A stretch of 64,000 nucleotides of DNA, from contig NC_017737.1 in assembly GCF_000259255.1 (NCBI RefSeq), positions 744,001 through 808,000 on the forward strand. The letters are read 5' to 3'. A program made the position numbers and the translations under genes. Positions 31,977 to 42,903 of the stretch are shown here, one piece after another (positions within the stretch are counted from its first letter, which is position 1; every line of letters starts with the position of its first letter). The notes below the pieces were generated by a model. The model ran no database searches and had not been told where the DNA came from. It saw nothing but the letters and a program-made list of their open reading frames with translations. Source of the DNA: Helicobacter cetorum MIT 00-7128. Its GTDB lineage: Bacteria > Campylobacterota > Campylobacteria > Campylobacterales > Helicobacteraceae.

Positions 31977-34010
31977 TTATAAAGTTTTAAGAGGGTGATT
32001 TTCAAAATAATCTTGCGAATTTAAAGGGGTGTTTGGGTTTAAGAGCTTTTGATAATTCCCGCTTGAATCCAACTCATAGCGTTTCAAAGTGTCTTGTAGT
32101 TGGATTTCTAAAATGCGTAATAATTTATCAGCAATTGCTTGACTTGTAGCTGGAATGAGTAATTCCACACGCCTTTCTAAATTTCTTGGCATTAAGTCCG
32201 CACTAGAAAAGTAAATATTAGGTTGCGCATGTTTGAAGTAATAAATTCTAGCATGCTCTAAATATTTACCTACGATTGAATACACTCTAATGTTTTCGCT
32301 TAGTCCTTTTATTTGAGGCTTTAAACAACAAATCCCTCTAATGATTAAATCAATTTTAACTCCTTTTTGAGACGCTTTATAAAGCCATTCAATAATCTCG
32401 CTATCCACTAGGGCGTTAGCTTTTAAGATGATATGCCCTTCTTTTATGTGAGTGATTTCATCTTGAATGAGTGCAATAATCTTATTTTTAATCTGTTTGG
32501 GTGCCATGCTTAGAGTATCTAAAACGCTTTCTGTGGCACTGCTAGTTGAAAGTGAGTGAAAGAGTTTGATAATATCATTAGCGATTTCATTTTTAGCACT
32601 AAAAAAACTCACATCGGTATAAATTCTTGCGCTCAAAGGGTTGTAATTGCCCGTGCTTAAATGGGTGAAATGGCATAATTGTCCATCAATTTGTTTGGTA
32701 ATAACAAGCATTTTAGCATGCACTTTAAGTTTTGGAATGCCATAAATAACTAATGCCCCCGCCTTTTCTAAAGCCTTTGCCCAATGCAAATTACTTTCTT
32801 CATCAAAGCGAGCTTTTAATTCTACTAAAACGCTTACTTGAATCTTGCTTGCCGCCTCAATTAAGGCTTTGACAATGGGTGAATGCTTGCCTACACGATA
32901 AAGAGTCATTTTAATAGAAAGAGTTGTTGGGTCATTAGTGGCTTGTTCTATCAAATCAATTATGGGTTCAAAACTCTCATAGGGGTGAAAAAGTAATAAA
33001 TCTTCTTGCTCTATAGCATTAAATAAATCTTCCTCATTGAGTGGGGGTAAGATTTTTGGGATAAAATCGGGTGCTTTTAAGGTTTTAAAATTGGTATGCC
33101 CCACTAATTCCCATAAGTCTCCTAAGCCTAGCATAACAGCGCTTTCATATACATGCATTCCAGAGAGTTTGAGCTTGTCATGAAAGTGGGTTTGAAAACT
33201 CCTTAAAGATGCTAGTAGGGTATTTAAAAGTTCTTCATTGCCTCGTTGGGTTTGTAAGCGCACGATTTCGCCTTGATTGCGTTTCCTTAAGCTTTCACTC
33301 ATAAGTTCTGCATAATCATGCGCCTCATCTTCTACAATTTCAATATCTGCATCACAAGTTACTCTAAAAGCCATGCACTCTAAAACTTCATGCCCTAAAA
33401 ACAAATCTTGTAAGTGCGCCTCTATAATCTCTTCGGCTAATACAAAAAGACCTTTTTCTAATTCAATAAAACGAGTCGTAAAAGTTGGTAATTTAATGAG
33501 TGCATAAGAGATATTGTGAGTCTTTTTTTCTTTGATTTTAGCAAAAAGAGCAAAAGTTAGATTGCCTAGAGGGGGGAAATTGTGTGCTGAATCAATTTTA
33601 ATAGGCAACACCAATGGGTATAATTGCTTTAAAAAATAATCCTTAGCTTTAGTTTTTTGCGTAAGGCTAAGTTTATTATAAGCAACTATGCAAAGCCCTT
33701 TTTTAGATAGCAAGGCTTGAATTTTTTGAAATTCTAATTCCATTTCTTCAATTTCAAGCGCTAGGTAGCGTTCTATTTTTTCTAATTGCTCTTCAGGGGT
33801 CGTGCCATCAGTGCCCTTAGAAGAAATTTTATGCTCATAGAGTTGCTTAAGTCCAGCCACCCTTATCATATAAAATTCATCTAAATTGGTGCCATAAATG
33901 GCTAAAAATTTTAGTCGTTCTAGTAGGGGTAAGCTTTCATCTTTGGCTTCATTTAAAACTCTTGTATTAAAGGCTAACCATGAAAGCTCTCGGTTAAAAA
34001 AATGATTCAA
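31977..34010 (-). CDS. ppk: Polyphosphate kinase 1
   Basis: A 677-residue PPK1, which polymerises the terminal phosphate of ATP into inorganic polyphosphate. Four domains are in order: N-terminal helical, H (head) domain, and two phospholipase D-like catalytic domains. The autophosphorylated His is expected in PKLKVHAKMLVI near 430, and the HLSTGNYNP motif near 450 and HARIYYF near 586 complete the active site. Polyphosphate supports stress survival and motility. The gene heads the run into pyrD; a tRNA-Pro lies about 100 bases upstream. Confidence 0.97.
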   Translation of the reverse strand: MNHFFNRELSWLAFNTRVLNEAKDESLPLLERLKFLAIYGTNLDEFYMIRVAGLKQLYEHKISSKGTDGTTPEEQLEKIERYLALEIEEMELEFQKIQALLSKKGLCIVAYNKLSLTQKTKAKDYFLKQLYPLVLPIKIDSAHNFPPLGNLTFALFAKIKEKKTHNISYALIKLPTFTTRFIELEKGLFVLAEEIIEAHLQDLFLGHEVLECMAFRVTCDADIEIVEDEAHDYAELMSESLRKRNQGEIVRLQTQRGNEELLNTLLASLRSFQTHFHDKLKLSGMHVYESAVMLGLGDLWELVGHTNFKTLKAPDFIPKILPPLNEEDLFNAIEQEDLLLFHPYESFEPIIDLIEQATNDPTTLSIKMTLYRVGKHSPIVKALIEAASKIQVSVLVELKARFDEESNLHWAKALEKAGALVIYGIPKLKVHAKMLVITKQIDGQLCHFTHLSTGNYNPLSARIYTDVSFFSAKNEIANDIIKLFHSLSTSSATESVLDTLSMAPKQIKNKIIALIQDEITHIKEGHIILKANALVDSEIIEWLYKASQKGVKIDLIIRGICCLKPQIKGLSENIRVYSIVGKYLEHARIYYFKHAQPNIYFSSADLMPRNLERRVELLIPATSQAIADKLLRILEIQLQDTLKRYELDSSGNYQKLLNPNTPLNSQDYFENHPLKTL

Positions 34011-34108
34011 CGAAAAATCCTTTAAGATAATAATGTTTAAGAATAAAAGTTTTACTTGGTGTGATTATATAATGAAAAGTTAATAATTTAACGATGTTTT
34101 TAAAAGCA

Positions 34109-34186
34109 TGGTCGGAGTAGCGGGATTCAAACCCACGACCTCACCCACCCCAAGGGTGCGCGCTAATCAGGCTGCGCCATACTCCG
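34109..34186 (-). tRNA. tRNA-Pro (anticodon GGG)
   Basis: The minus strand folds into a full cloverleaf: 7-bp acceptor stem (CGGAGTA/TACTCCG), anticodon stem CACCC/GGGTG around the loop TTGGGGT with anticodon GGG, and a T arm with GTGGGTTTGAATCCCGC. The 3' CCA is encoded (34109-34111). GGG reads CCC and CCU proline codons. It stands alone, at the junction between the ppk block and the maf-pseI block. Confidence 0.95.
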
Positions 34187-34223
34187 AAACAAAAGACCGA
34201 TATTATAGCGTAAGTTTGCTTAG

Positions 34224-36128
34224 TTATTGCTTATTTAAGTAACTTTGTAGCAATAAACAAGTTTTTTTAAGGAATTGTTTTAGGGTATTTTGAGAGTGTT
34301 GGACAAATTTAATAAGCTCATTTTCTTCAACATATAATGAAACGATTAAGATACTTTGTAAGATATGAGCGATACTCCCTTCAAATAAAATGCCTAGTGC
34401 TGGGTTTTTAGCACTTGTTGTTTGACAAAAATCATTTAAAAAATCCACCCATTCAAACATTTCTTTTTTAGTTTTACATGGCGTATCTAGGTGTATAGAA
34501 AAATCGTTTTTAAAATCAAAAAGTTTTTTTTGCCAAGTTTTTAAATCGTTAAAGGGATTATTTGGGTGGCTAAAGGCATTTTTAATGTGAGTGATAGCTT
34601 GTTTTTTGCCAAAACTTTTAGGTTTAAAATCATTGTATTTTAAACTTTGAGCGTTTTTGATTTTAGCCCCATAGCTTAAATTATAGACTTTTTTAGGCTT
34701 ATAATAATTAAGGGCTTCTTCAATCCTTTCTTTAGAGAGTAAAAAGAGTGCATCACTAAAAGTTTGATAATCTTTGAAATTACTTTCTATGCTCATTAAA
34801 TGCGTCGTAGTGATTTCTTTTTCATTTTCGTAATAGGAATTTTTAGCGTGTTTTTTAAATCCTTTAATATAGGCACAATCTAAAGCACACAAATAGATTT
34901 CATCACTTAGTAAAGAAGCTAGAGCTACTCCAGCATTACCCACAAAGGGTGCGCTGAACTCTATATTTAAGGGGCTTACATATGCACATGCACTCCCCCC
35001 ACGCATAAACAAAAACGCTTCTTTAGCCAAATTAAAGGCTTTAGGATTGAGCATGTTAGCTCCGATTAAGGGGGTGTCTTTTAGGGGGGCTTGTTTTAAA
35101 ACTTCTTTGAGATAATCTATGCGTTCTACTTCTATTTGAAAATCCACTTTTATGCCATGCTTTTTTAAGGGTTTTAAAGCGGTTCCGCATGAAAAAATGA
35201 TGAAATTTTGTTCATTTTCTTTTAAAAAGTCTAAGAGTAAATCTAGGCTTGGCCCATTACCTACCACACAAATTGGGGCTTTAATCTTTTTAGGTTTAGT
35301 CTTTAGAGTTTTGTATAGGGGTAGGTTTTTAAGCGTGTGATTAAATCCTAGCATTTCATCTTCAAAACTTCCCCACCCCCTTAAGGCTTGCTTGTAATAA
35401 CTTTGAATACTTTCTTGCATATGAGTGTTAAAAGCACTTTTATAGGGCATGATTTCTAGTTTCAAAAAAGAATGCGTAATAGGGCGTTTCAAAAAGTCTA
35501 TTTTTAATTCATTAGGATTAAAAAATCCTTGGATAAAGAGTTTAGCCCCATGCTCAATCAACTTTTTATAACACACAAAATAGCAACTGATTTTAAACAA
35601 ATCTAAATTTTCTTCAAATAAATAAAGCGAATGAAACATATAGCCCTTAGCTTGTAAAATCGCCAAAAACAAACCATCTAACAAACCATAAATCATCATA
35701 GGGGGTAAGAATTTTTGTCCTAAAGAGCCGTGTTTATGAGCATGATTTGTTTGTAAGAAGCTTAAGATTTTATGCGTAGCTTTAAGAGTTAGTGGAAGCT
35801 TATTGTTATTTTGATTTTGCAAGTAATTTAAAGAAAGGTTGTTATTATCTAATGAATATCTAGGATTATTTAAGGGGCTATGAGCCATATTAAAAGCGAT
35901 TTCTATCATTTGGTTTTTAGGGTAGCTTAAAGCATTAGTAGGCGTGTGTAAAAGATTAAAGCTATTATTTTCAAATAACAATTGATAGTTTTTAAAAGGC
36001 GTGTTTAGGGCGTTAAAAAGATTAGGGTTATAGGATTTAAAAAAGAGTAAATTGTCTGTAAAACGCTTGGAAATTTCTTTTTCCAAAAACGCTGTATCAA
36101 AAGATTTTAAGGCTTGTAAAAAATCCAC
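34224..36128 (-). CDS. Motility accessory factor (Maf/DUF115) family protein
   Basis: A 634-residue protein with the MAF (DUF115, 6-hydroxymethylpterin pyrophosphokinase MptE-like) core at about 275-470: CVVGNGPSLDLLLDFL, FSCGTALKPL and VDFQIEVERIDYL. Maf proteins transfer nonulosonic acids such as pseudaminic acid onto flagellin. The neighbour pseI, on the same strand 37 bases upstream, makes pseudaminic acid, which supports this role. H. pylori has a similar protein (HP0114), elsewhere in its genome as I remember. Lysine- and Asn-rich segments at both ends are typical. Confidence 0.82.
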   Translation of the reverse strand: MDFLQALKSFDTAFLEKEISKRFTDNLLFFKSYNPNLFNALNTPFKNYQLLFENNSFNLLHTPTNALSYPKNQMIEIAFNMAHSPLNNPRYSLDNNNLSLNYLQNQNNNKLPLTLKATHKILSFLQTNHAHKHGSLGQKFLPPMMIYGLLDGLFLAILQAKGYMFHSLYLFEENLDLFKISCYFVCYKKLIEHGAKLFIQGFFNPNELKIDFLKRPITHSFLKLEIMPYKSAFNTHMQESIQSYYKQALRGWGSFEDEMLGFNHTLKNLPLYKTLKTKPKKIKAPICVVGNGPSLDLLLDFLKENEQNFIIFSCGTALKPLKKHGIKVDFQIEVERIDYLKEVLKQAPLKDTPLIGANMLNPKAFNLAKEAFLFMRGGSACAYVSPLNIEFSAPFVGNAGVALASLLSDEIYLCALDCAYIKGFKKHAKNSYYENEKEITTTHLMSIESNFKDYQTFSDALFLLSKERIEEALNYYKPKKVYNLSYGAKIKNAQSLKYNDFKPKSFGKKQAITHIKNAFSHPNNPFNDLKTWQKKLFDFKNDFSIHLDTPCKTKKEMFEWVDFLNDFCQTTSAKNPALGILFEGSIAHILQSILIVSLYVEENELIKFVQHSQNTLKQFLKKTCLLLQSYLNKQ

Positions 36129-36164
36129 TTTAGTCCTTTTTGCCTCTCTTAGTCTTTTAAAGTT

Positions 36165-37175
36165 TCATTGCTCTATATCACTAGCTTGTAAGGGAGTGTT
36201 AGCTTTTAAAAATTTTGTTGCTTTTTTGCCTAAAATTTCTTTGTAAAATTTGGGGTGTAGGCCAAGATTTGGGCGTAAGGCTTTGATGTTTTCGCTAGTA
36301 AAAGCTTCGCCTTTTTGAATATCTTTAATCACAAATAAAGAGCGAGCAAAGATTCTTCGTTTCTCTAAAGTCTCCTTATCAATTTCTAACTCTTCTTTTC
36401 CTAGGGCTAAGACGCTTTGTTTGATTTCTTTAACCATGTTTTTAAATTCGTTAAAATCCATGCTAAAGGCACTATCTGGAGTTTGTATAGATTTGTTTAA
36501 AATGAAATGCTTTTCTATCATACTCGCACCTAGAGTGGTGGCTAGAATAGGACAAAGTGAGCCGATAGTATGGTCGCTCAAACCAAATTTTACGCCAAAT
36601 TTTTCGCCTAATTTAACCATGCTTAAAAGATGAGCGTCTTCTAGTTTGCTAGGATAAGCACTCACGCATTTTAAAAGCGTGATGTCAAAATGATTGACTT
36701 CTCTACACAAAGTAATGGCGTCTTGTAATTCAGTAAGTGTAGCGATGCCACTAGAAAGAATAATGGGTTTTTGTGTGCGTGCGACTTTTTCAATCAATTC
36801 TAAATCGGCAATTTCAAAACTAGCGATTTTATACATAGCACAATCTAAGCTCTCTAAAAGTTCTAAGGCTTTTAAACTAAAAGGTGAGCTAAAAATTCCT
36901 AAATCAAGCTTTCTAGCCAACTCAAACAATTCAGCATGCCACTCTAGGGGCGTAGAAGCCTTTTGATACAATTCATACAAGCTTTCTTTATTCCATAAAG
37001 TGCCTTGAATGATGAAGGGGTTTTCCTTTAAGGTCATACAATCTGGCGTGTAGGTTTGGAGCTTGACAAAATCTGCACCACTTTCTTTAATGGCACAAAT
37101 ACTTTCTTTAGCAAGATTTAAATCTTGGTTATGATTAGCACTCAACTCAGCAACAATTTTAGGATACTTTAACAT
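36165..37175 (-). CDS. pseI: Pseudaminic acid synthase
   Basis: A 336-residue NeuB-family synthase. The TIM-barrel domain (about 1-265) has the N-terminal IVAELSANHNQD and the KLQTYTPD segment; GLSDHTIG near 200 and MIEKHF near 220 are metal and substrate sites. A C-terminal SAF/antifreeze-like domain (about 280-336) starts near RSLFVIKDIQKGEAF. It condenses a 6-deoxy-AltdiNAc with phosphoenolpyruvate to pseudaminic acid. It matches HP0178 and lies next to the Maf gene and the ABC ATPase gene. Confidence 0.93.
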   Translation of the reverse strand: MLKYPKIVAELSANHNQDLNLAKESICAIKESGADFVKLQTYTPDCMTLKENPFIIQGTLWNKESLYELYQKASTPLEWHAELFELARKLDLGIFSSPFSLKALELLESLDCAMYKIASFEIADLELIEKVARTQKPIILSSGIATLTELQDAITLCREVNHFDITLLKCVSAYPSKLEDAHLLSMVKLGEKFGVKFGLSDHTIGSLCPILATTLGASMIEKHFILNKSIQTPDSAFSMDFNEFKNMVKEIKQSVLALGKEELEIDKETLEKRRIFARSLFVIKDIQKGEAFTSENIKALRPNLGLHPKFYKEILGKKATKFLKANTPLQASDIEQ

Positions 37176-37179
37176 TTTC

Positions 37180-37821
37180 TTATTTTTCCTTAATCAGAAC
37201 TTCTTTTTCTAAGCGATAGACTTGCGAGCAAGTGAAAGCCAAATTTTCATCATGCGTGGCTAAAACTAACGCCCCTTCTTCTTCTACAATGTAGTTTTGT
37301 AGAATGCTAATAACTTGATTAGCGGTAGTGGTATCCAAATTTCCAGTGGGTTCATCAGCGATAATGATTTTTGGTTTTTTAGAGAGCATTCTAGCAATGC
37401 TTAGGCGTTGTTGCTGTCCGCCACTTAATTCACCCACGCCTTGTTTGAGAGTGTGGGCTATGCCTAATTTTTCTAAAAGAGTGTGATTAATACTTTGTTT
37501 AGACATAATTGAAGCGACTTGTAAATTTTCTAGAGCATTAAACCCTTTAAAAAGATAATGGGCTTGAAACACGATGCCTATTTTGTAGCGTCTTAATTCT
37601 AAAAGTTTTTTTGAATTTAAGGCATAAATATCTTCATATTCTAATAAACTAATTATCCCGCTATTTGGTTTTAGCATGGTGGCTAGATGATTTAAAAGAG
37701 TGCTTTTGCCACTCCCACTTATGCCTAAAATCGCTAGGCTTTCTTTAGGTTTAATGTGTAAATCCACGCCACTATAAAGGGGTTTTTCAAAGGCGTGAGA
37801 GATGTTAGTTGCTCTAATCAT
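37180..37821 (-). CDS. ABC transporter ATPase, LolD/MacB-like
   Basis: A 213-residue ATPase with Walker [10 protein letters not shown] near 33-41, Q-loop VFQAHYLF near 85, signature LSGGQQQR near 134 and Walker [12 protein letters not shown] near 154. The closest well-known class is LolD, which powers lipoprotein release from the inner membrane. No permease is adjacent, but lnt (apolipoprotein N-acyltransferase) overlaps it by four bases, which supports a lipoprotein role. It matches HP0179. Confidence 0.88.
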   Translation of the reverse strand: MIRATNISHAFEKPLYSGVDLHIKPKESLAILGISGSGKSTLLNHLATMLKPNSGIISLLEYEDIYALNSKKLLELRRYKIGIVFQAHYLFKGFNALENLQVASIMSKQSINHTLLEKLGIAHTLKQGVGELSGGQQQRLSIARMLSKKPKIIIADEPTGNLDTTTANQVISILQNYIVEEEGALVLATHDENLAFTCSQVYRLEKEVLIKEK

Positions 37822-39092
37822 AAAGTTTTCCTAAAAAGAATATCGCCTAATAAACTTGGGCTTAGAATGTAAGAAGCTGAAAAATTCGCACTATGTAAAA
37901 TAATCTTGTGATAACGCCTTGCATAGTGTTTTAAAATCATTCTTTGTAAGGTTGGTTCAATGCTTGGGCTAAACCACGCATTATTGCTCATAATGATAAA
38001 AACTTTTGAAGGGCTGTTTAAATAAGCGAGTTTGGAAGTGCCTTCATAGCAAATTAAGGGGCGAAAAGTTAGATTATCTAGCTTAAAATCACTAAAATTT
38101 TGACCAGAGCGATACAAATAAGCACTCTCGCCAAAAAAGAGTTTTTCAAGTGGTTTTTTAAGAAATTCTGGCAAGGGAATGCTCTCGCCAAAGGGGGCTA
38201 GAATGACCTTGTCAGTAATTTGAACGCTTCTTTTAGAAAATAAAAACGCACTATTATAGAGATTATAACCTTGCGTGCGTAATGTGCCTGTTAAAATAGC
38301 AATATTATCGCTCAAATTTTCTAACTCAGCTTTAAAAGCGGAGTTTTCTAGAGTAGTGGGGTAGGCGGTTTCTGGGAATACGATGAGGCTTTTTTTGTGG
38401 TTAATAGCAAGCTTTATTTCTTTTAGCATGTTATTTTCAATATCTTTAAGGTAGTTTGAATCAAATTTCAAATTTTGGGGTGTTTTTGTAGAGACCAATT
38501 GAATATTATTGGTATTTTCTAAATCACTTATTTTTAAAAAGTTGAAATCAAGAGCAATTATCAAGCATAATATTCCTAAGATTTTGTAGGTTTTAGGTTT
38601 TAAGGTGCTAAAGAAAATGCAAGCTATGAATACAAGCCCTAAAGATAATTTGTCATTTTTAAACACACTATAAGCAAAAAAGCTATCTGACACTAACCAA
38701 TCAAAATTAAACAGGTGGATAAAACTCATACTTAAAAAACTCAAAAGTCTGAAGTAAGGGTTTTCAAAATAGAGCAAAAAATAAAACAACACTCCATAGA
38801 CTAACGCTACAAGAATGATAACTAATGGTAGTAAAAAGGGAAATTCTGAGTAACGAAAACTTAAGGCACTCCAATAAAAGAGTAATGCCCCTACAAAAAG
38901 CCCAAAGAAAAAGGCGTGTTTTTTAGGTGTTTTTAAAAATGCTAACACACTTAATGGGGCTAGTAGGCTATTAAGTGTGATAGAAATATAGGGGTTTAGA
39001 TTCAATAAATCTAAAAGAGCGTTAGCATACACACTCAAAACAAATAAACATGCTAGTAAAAAAGTGTTTGCATGAAGTAGAATGAAACGCAT
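37818..39092 (-). CDS. lnt: Apolipoprotein N-acyltransferase
   Basis: A 424-residue enzyme that adds the third acyl chain to lipoproteins. About six to seven membrane helices fill residues 1-190. The nitrilase-like domain (about 200-420) has the catalytic Glu (FPETAYP near 237), Lys ([14 protein letters not shown] near 297) and Cys ([10 protein letters not shown] near 347). The C terminus is short compared with the E. coli enzyme (about 510 residues), as in other epsilonproteobacteria. It is divergent from cvpA. Confidence 0.94.
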   Translation of the reverse strand: MRFILLHANTFLLACLFVLSVYANALLDLLNLNPYISITLNSLLAPLSVLAFLKTPKKHAFFFGLFVGALLFYWSALSFRYSEFPFLLPLVIILVALVYGVLFYFLLYFENPYFRLLSFLSMSFIHLFNFDWLVSDSFFAYSVFKNDKLSLGLVFIACIFFSTLKPKTYKILGILCLIIALDFNFLKISDLENTNNIQLVSTKTPQNLKFDSNYLKDIENNMLKEIKLAINHKKSLIVFPETAYPTTLENSAFKAELENLSDNIAILTGTLRTQGYNLYNSAFLFSKRSVQITDKVILAPFGESIPLPEFLKKPLEKLFFGESAYLYRSGQNFSDFKLDNLTFRPLICYEGTSKLAYLNSPSKVFIIMSNNAWFSPSIEPTLQRMILKHYARRYHKIILHSANFSASYILSPSLLGDILFRKTL

Positions 39093-39354
39093 GGGTTAAA
39101 TTTTGAAACCTTGAAATTGTTTTGTAAGGTATTATAGCTATAAATTTTATTTTAGAGTGCTTTTTAAACTTGCTTTCTTTAAGATTTTAGAGCTTACAAA
39201 GCGCTTGATTAAGGGTAGTTTTTCTTAAGTTGTGTTATTATTCTTAGATTTTAAGCTTTGAAAGAGTGTTAATTTATCAAATTTTGTTAGCTTATTGAAT
39301 CAAAAAAGTAGGCGTAAGAACGCTATTTTGCAAAAGAAAGGTGTGGCTAGAGTT

Positions 39355-40116
39355 TTGAACTATATTGATTTAGCGCTGATTGTCGTAGTGGTGGCATTTG
39401 GGATTCGTGGTTTTTATCATGGGTTTGTGAATGAAGTCGCTGGAATGCTTGGAATTGTTGTGGGGGTGTATGTAGCATCTCGTTATTCAGTAGTTGTAGG
39501 GCAGTTATTTTCAGAGCATTTATATAATTTAAGAAATGAAACCATGACCAATCTTATTGGGTTTTTGCTTGTATTGGCATTGATATGGATACTTTTTTTA
39601 GCAATAGGTGTGATATTAAGCAAGATTTTAGTTTTTAGCGGACTAGGTATTATGGATAGGGCATTAGGCTTTATTTTTTCATGCTTAAAGACTTTTTTAG
39701 TGCTTTCTTTTATCCTTTATGCACTCTCTAAAATGGATTTGATGAAAAATGCTGATATTTATTTGCAAGAGCATAGCGAAGTTTTCCCTACCATGAAGGG
39801 TGTGGCTAGTAAGATTATGCATCTTGATGGCGTTAAACATGTGGAGCAAAACCTTAAAGAAAACCTTGAAGAAATGAGTGATGAGGTTAAAAATAAGGGT
39901 AAAGAAACTTTGGATAAAACCTTAGATAAAGGGGTTGAAATCTTAAAGCAAAAGGCCAAAGAATTACCTAAACAAAGTTTGCAAAATTTAGAGCCTTCGC
40001 AAGAAACTTTAAATAGCATTGCTGATGCACCGGTTTCTAAAGATAAGATGATAGACCCCAATGACACCACCAATAATGCTCCTAACACCTCAAATCAAAC
40101 TCAAGTTAAACCCTAA
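39355..40116 (+). CDS. CvpA-family membrane protein
   Basis: A protein of about 253 residues with four membrane helices (about 4-110) of the CvpA family: YIDLALIVVVVAFGIRGFYHGF at the start, and a charged, coiled C-terminal half rich in Lys/Glu. The start chosen is a TTG at 39355 that begins MNYIDL with an AGAAAGG site upstream; an in-frame TTG at 39295 would add 20 basic residues with no good ribosome binding site. It corresponds to HP0181. CvpA proteins are linked to colicin V production and envelope homeostasis; the role here is unknown. lysS follows after six bases. Confidence 0.8.
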   Translation: MNYIDLALIVVVVAFGIRGFYHGFVNEVAGMLGIVVGVYVASRYSVVVGQLFSEHLYNLRNETMTNLIGFLLVLALIWILFLAIGVILSKILVFSGLGIMDRALGFIFSCLKTFLVLSFILYALSKMDLMKNADIYLQEHSEVFPTMKGVASKIMHLDGVKHVEQNLKENLEEMSDEVKNKGKETLDKTLDKGVEILKQKAKELPKQSLQNLEPSQETLNSIADAPVSKDKMIDPNDTTNNAPNTSNQTQVKP

Positions 40117-40122
40117 AGGTAA

Positions 40123-41631
40123 ATGATGTTTTCTAATCAATACATTCAACAACGCATAAATAAAGCTAATAGCTTAAGAGAAGAAGGGAAAAACCCTTAT
40201 AAAAACGGCTTGAAGCGAAGCCTTAAAAACAATGCTTTTTTAGAAAAATACGCTTATGTTAAAGATTTAGAAGAGCCTAAAGACAAAGAAAAATGCGAGA
40301 GTATTGTAGGTAGAGTCAAACTCTTGCGTTTAATGGGTAAGGCATGTTTTATTAAGATTGAAGATGAAAGCGCGACTTTACAAGCTTATATTTCACAAAA
40401 TGAATTAAACGATGAGTTTAAGAGCTTGAAAAAGCATTTAGAAGTGGGCGATATTGTGTTTGTAAAGGGTTTTCCTTTTGCTACAAAAACGGGCGAATTA
40501 AGCATTCATGCCCTAGAGTTTCACATTTTAAGCAAAGCCATTGTGCCATTACCGGAGAAGTTTCATGGGCTTAGTGATGTAGAGTTGCGTTACCGTCAGC
40601 GATACTTGGATTTAATCGTTAATCCTGAAGTTAAAGAGGTGTTTAAAAAGCGTAGTTTGATTGTCTCAAGCGTGCGTAAATTTTTTGAAACAGAAGGTTT
40701 TTTAGAAGTAGAAACCCCTATGATGCACCCAATACCCGGCGGAGCGAATGCAAGACCTTTTGTAACTTATCACAACGCTTTAGAAATTGAAAGGTATTTA
40801 AGAATTGCTCCAGAATTGTATCTCAAACGCCTTATTGTAGGGGGTTTTGAAGCGGTGTTTGAAATCAATCGTAATTTTAGAAATGAAGGCATGGACCATA
40901 GCCATAACCCCGAATTTACGATGATTGAATTTTATTGGGCGTATCACACTTATGAAGACTTAATTGAATTAAGCAAGAGATTGTTTGATTACTTGCTAAA
41001 GACCTTAAATTTAACTTCAAAAATTATCTACAACGACATGGAAGTGGATTTTAATCAAACTTGCGTGATTTCTTATTTGGACGCTTTAGAAAAAATTGGA
41101 GGCATTAGTAGAGATATTTTAGAAAAAGAAGACAAGCTTTTAGTTTATTTGTTAGAAAAAGGTATTCAAGTAGAGAATCATCTAACTTATGGCAAATTGC
41201 TCGCTGAGGCGTTTGATAATTTTGTAGAGCATAAACTCATTAACCCCACTTTTGTAACAGAGTATCCTATTGAGATTAGCCCACTAGCTAGACGCAATGA
41301 TAATAATCCTAATATTGCTGATAGGTTTGAATTGTTTATCGCTGGGCGAGAGATTGCTAATGGCTTTAGCGAACTTAATGACCCCTTAGACCAATTAGAG
41401 CGTTTTAAGGCTCAAGTGGCTGAAAAAGAAAAGGGCGATGAAGAGGCGCAATATATGGACGAAGATTATGTGTGGGCATTAGCGCATGCAATGCCCCCAA
41501 CTGCAGGACAAGGCATAGGTATTGATAGATTAGTGATGTTATTAACCGGAGCTAAAAGCATTAAAGATGTGATTTTGTTTCCGGCTATGCGTCCTGTTAA
41601 AAATGATTTTAATGTTGAGAGTGAAGAATAA
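40123..41631 (+). CDS. lysS: Lysyl-tRNA synthetase (class II)
   Basis: A 502-residue class II synthetase that charges tRNA-Lys. The OB-fold anticodon-binding domain covers about 55-150. The catalytic domain has motif 1 around [22 protein letters not shown], motif 2 [20 protein letters not shown] and motif 3 [13 protein letters not shown] near the C terminus. It starts six bases after cvpA and its stop (TAATG) overlaps the glyA start by one base. Confidence 0.98.
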   Translation: MMFSNQYIQQRINKANSLREEGKNPYKNGLKRSLKNNAFLEKYAYVKDLEEPKDKEKCESIVGRVKLLRLMGKACFIKIEDESATLQAYISQNELNDEFKSLKKHLEVGDIVFVKGFPFATKTGELSIHALEFHILSKAIVPLPEKFHGLSDVELRYRQRYLDLIVNPEVKEVFKKRSLIVSSVRKFFETEGFLEVETPMMHPIPGGANARPFVTYHNALEIERYLRIAPELYLKRLIVGGFEAVFEINRNFRNEGMDHSHNPEFTMIEFYWAYHTYEDLIELSKRLFDYLLKTLNLTSKIIYNDMEVDFNQTCVISYLDALEKIGGISRDILEKEDKLLVYLLEKGIQVENHLTYGKLLAEAFDNFVEHKLINPTFVTEYPIEISPLARRNDNNPNIADRFELFIAGREIANGFSELNDPLDQLERFKAQVAEKEKGDEEAQYMDEDYVWALAHAMPPTAGQGIGIDRLVMLLTGAKSIKDVILFPAMRPVKNDFNVESEE

Positions 41632-42881
41632 TGGCATATTTTTTAGAACAAAGCGATAGCGAGATTTTTGAACTTATTGGCGAAGAATTAAAGCGTCAAA
41701 ACGAACATTTAGAAATGATAGCAAGCGAGAATTATACCTTTCCTAGTGTTATGGAGGCTATGGGAAGTGTTTTAACCAATAAATACGCCGAAGGCTATCC
41801 AAACAAGCGCTACTATGGGGGCTGTGAAGTGGTGGATAAAATAGAAAACCTAGCCATAGAAAGGGCTAAAAAGCTTTTTAATTGTGAGTTTGCTAATGTG
41901 CAACCCCATTCAGGCTCACAAGCTAATAACGCTGTCTATCACGCCCTTTTAAAACCTTATGACAAGATTTTAGGCATGGATTTAAGCTGTGGGGGGCATT
42001 TAACGCATGGTTCTAAAGTGAGCTTAACCGGTAAGCATTATCAAAGCTTTTCTTATGGCGTAGGTTTAGATGGCTATATTGATTATGAAGAAGTGCTTAA
42101 AATTGCTAAAAGTGTTAAGCCCCAAATCATTGTGTGTGGGTTTTCAGCCTATCCAAGAGAGATTGATTTTAAAAAATTCAGAGAAATTGCTGATGAAGTA
42201 GGGGCGTTATTACTAGGCGATATAGCCCATGTGGCAGGACTTGTAGTGGCTAATGAGCATAACCACCCTTTTCCTTATTGTCATGTGGTTTCAAGCACCA
42301 CGCATAAGACTTTAAGAGGGCCTAGAGGGGGGCTTATTTTAACTAATGATGAAGAGATAGCTACTAAGATTGATAGAGCGATTTTTCCGGGAACTCAGGG
42401 CGGACCTTTAATGCATGTCATTGCTGCAAAAGCGATAGGGTTTAAAGAGAATTTAAAACCAGAATTTAAAGCTTACGCACAATTAGTAAAATCTAACATG
42501 CAAGTTTTAGCTCAAGTTTTAAAAGAAAAAAATCATAAGTTAGTGAGTAATGGCACTTCTAATCATTTGCTTTTAATGGATTTTTTAGACAAACCCTATA
42601 GCGGAAAAGACGCTGATAATGCCCTAGGAAATGCCGGAATTACTGTGAATAAAAATACAATCCCGGGTGAAACTCGTAGCCCTTTTGTAACTAGTGGCAT
42701 AAGAATCGGATCAGCTGCATTAAGTGCAAGGGGCATGGGGGCTAAGGAATTTGAAATCATAGGGAATAAAATATCAGATATTTTAAATGATATTGATAAT
42801 GTTAGTTTGCAATTACATGTAAAAGAAGAATTAAAGGCTTTAAGTGCACAATTTCCTGTGTATAGCCAACCAATTTTTTAA
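41631..42881 (+). CDS. glyA: Serine hydroxymethyltransferase
   Basis: A 416-residue PLP enzyme interconverting serine and glycine with tetrahydrofolate. Motifs include [20 protein letters not shown] near 23-42, [12 protein letters not shown] near 58-69, the PLP Lys in [16 protein letters not shown] near 222-237, and the C-terminal [16 protein letters not shown]. It overlaps lysS by one base, so translation is coupled. It feeds one-carbon units to the folate pathway. Confidence 0.98.
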   Translation: MAYFLEQSDSEIFELIGEELKRQNEHLEMIASENYTFPSVMEAMGSVLTNKYAEGYPNKRYYGGCEVVDKIENLAIERAKKLFNCEFANVQPHSGSQANNAVYHALLKPYDKILGMDLSCGGHLTHGSKVSLTGKHYQSFSYGVGLDGYIDYEEVLKIAKSVKPQIIVCGFSAYPREIDFKKFREIADEVGALLLGDIAHVAGLVVANEHNHPFPYCHVVSSTTHKTLRGPRGGLILTNDEEIATKIDRAIFPGTQGGPLMHVIAAKAIGFKENLKPEFKAYAQLVKSNMQVLAQVLKEKNHKLVSNGTSNHLLLMDFLDKPYSGKDADNALGNAGITVNKNTIPGETRSPFVTSGIRIGSAALSARGMGAKEFEIIGNKISDILNDIDNVSLQLHVKEELKALSAQFPVYSQPIF

Positions 42882-42903
42882 TCAGTAAAAGGAAGTAAAA
42901 GTA

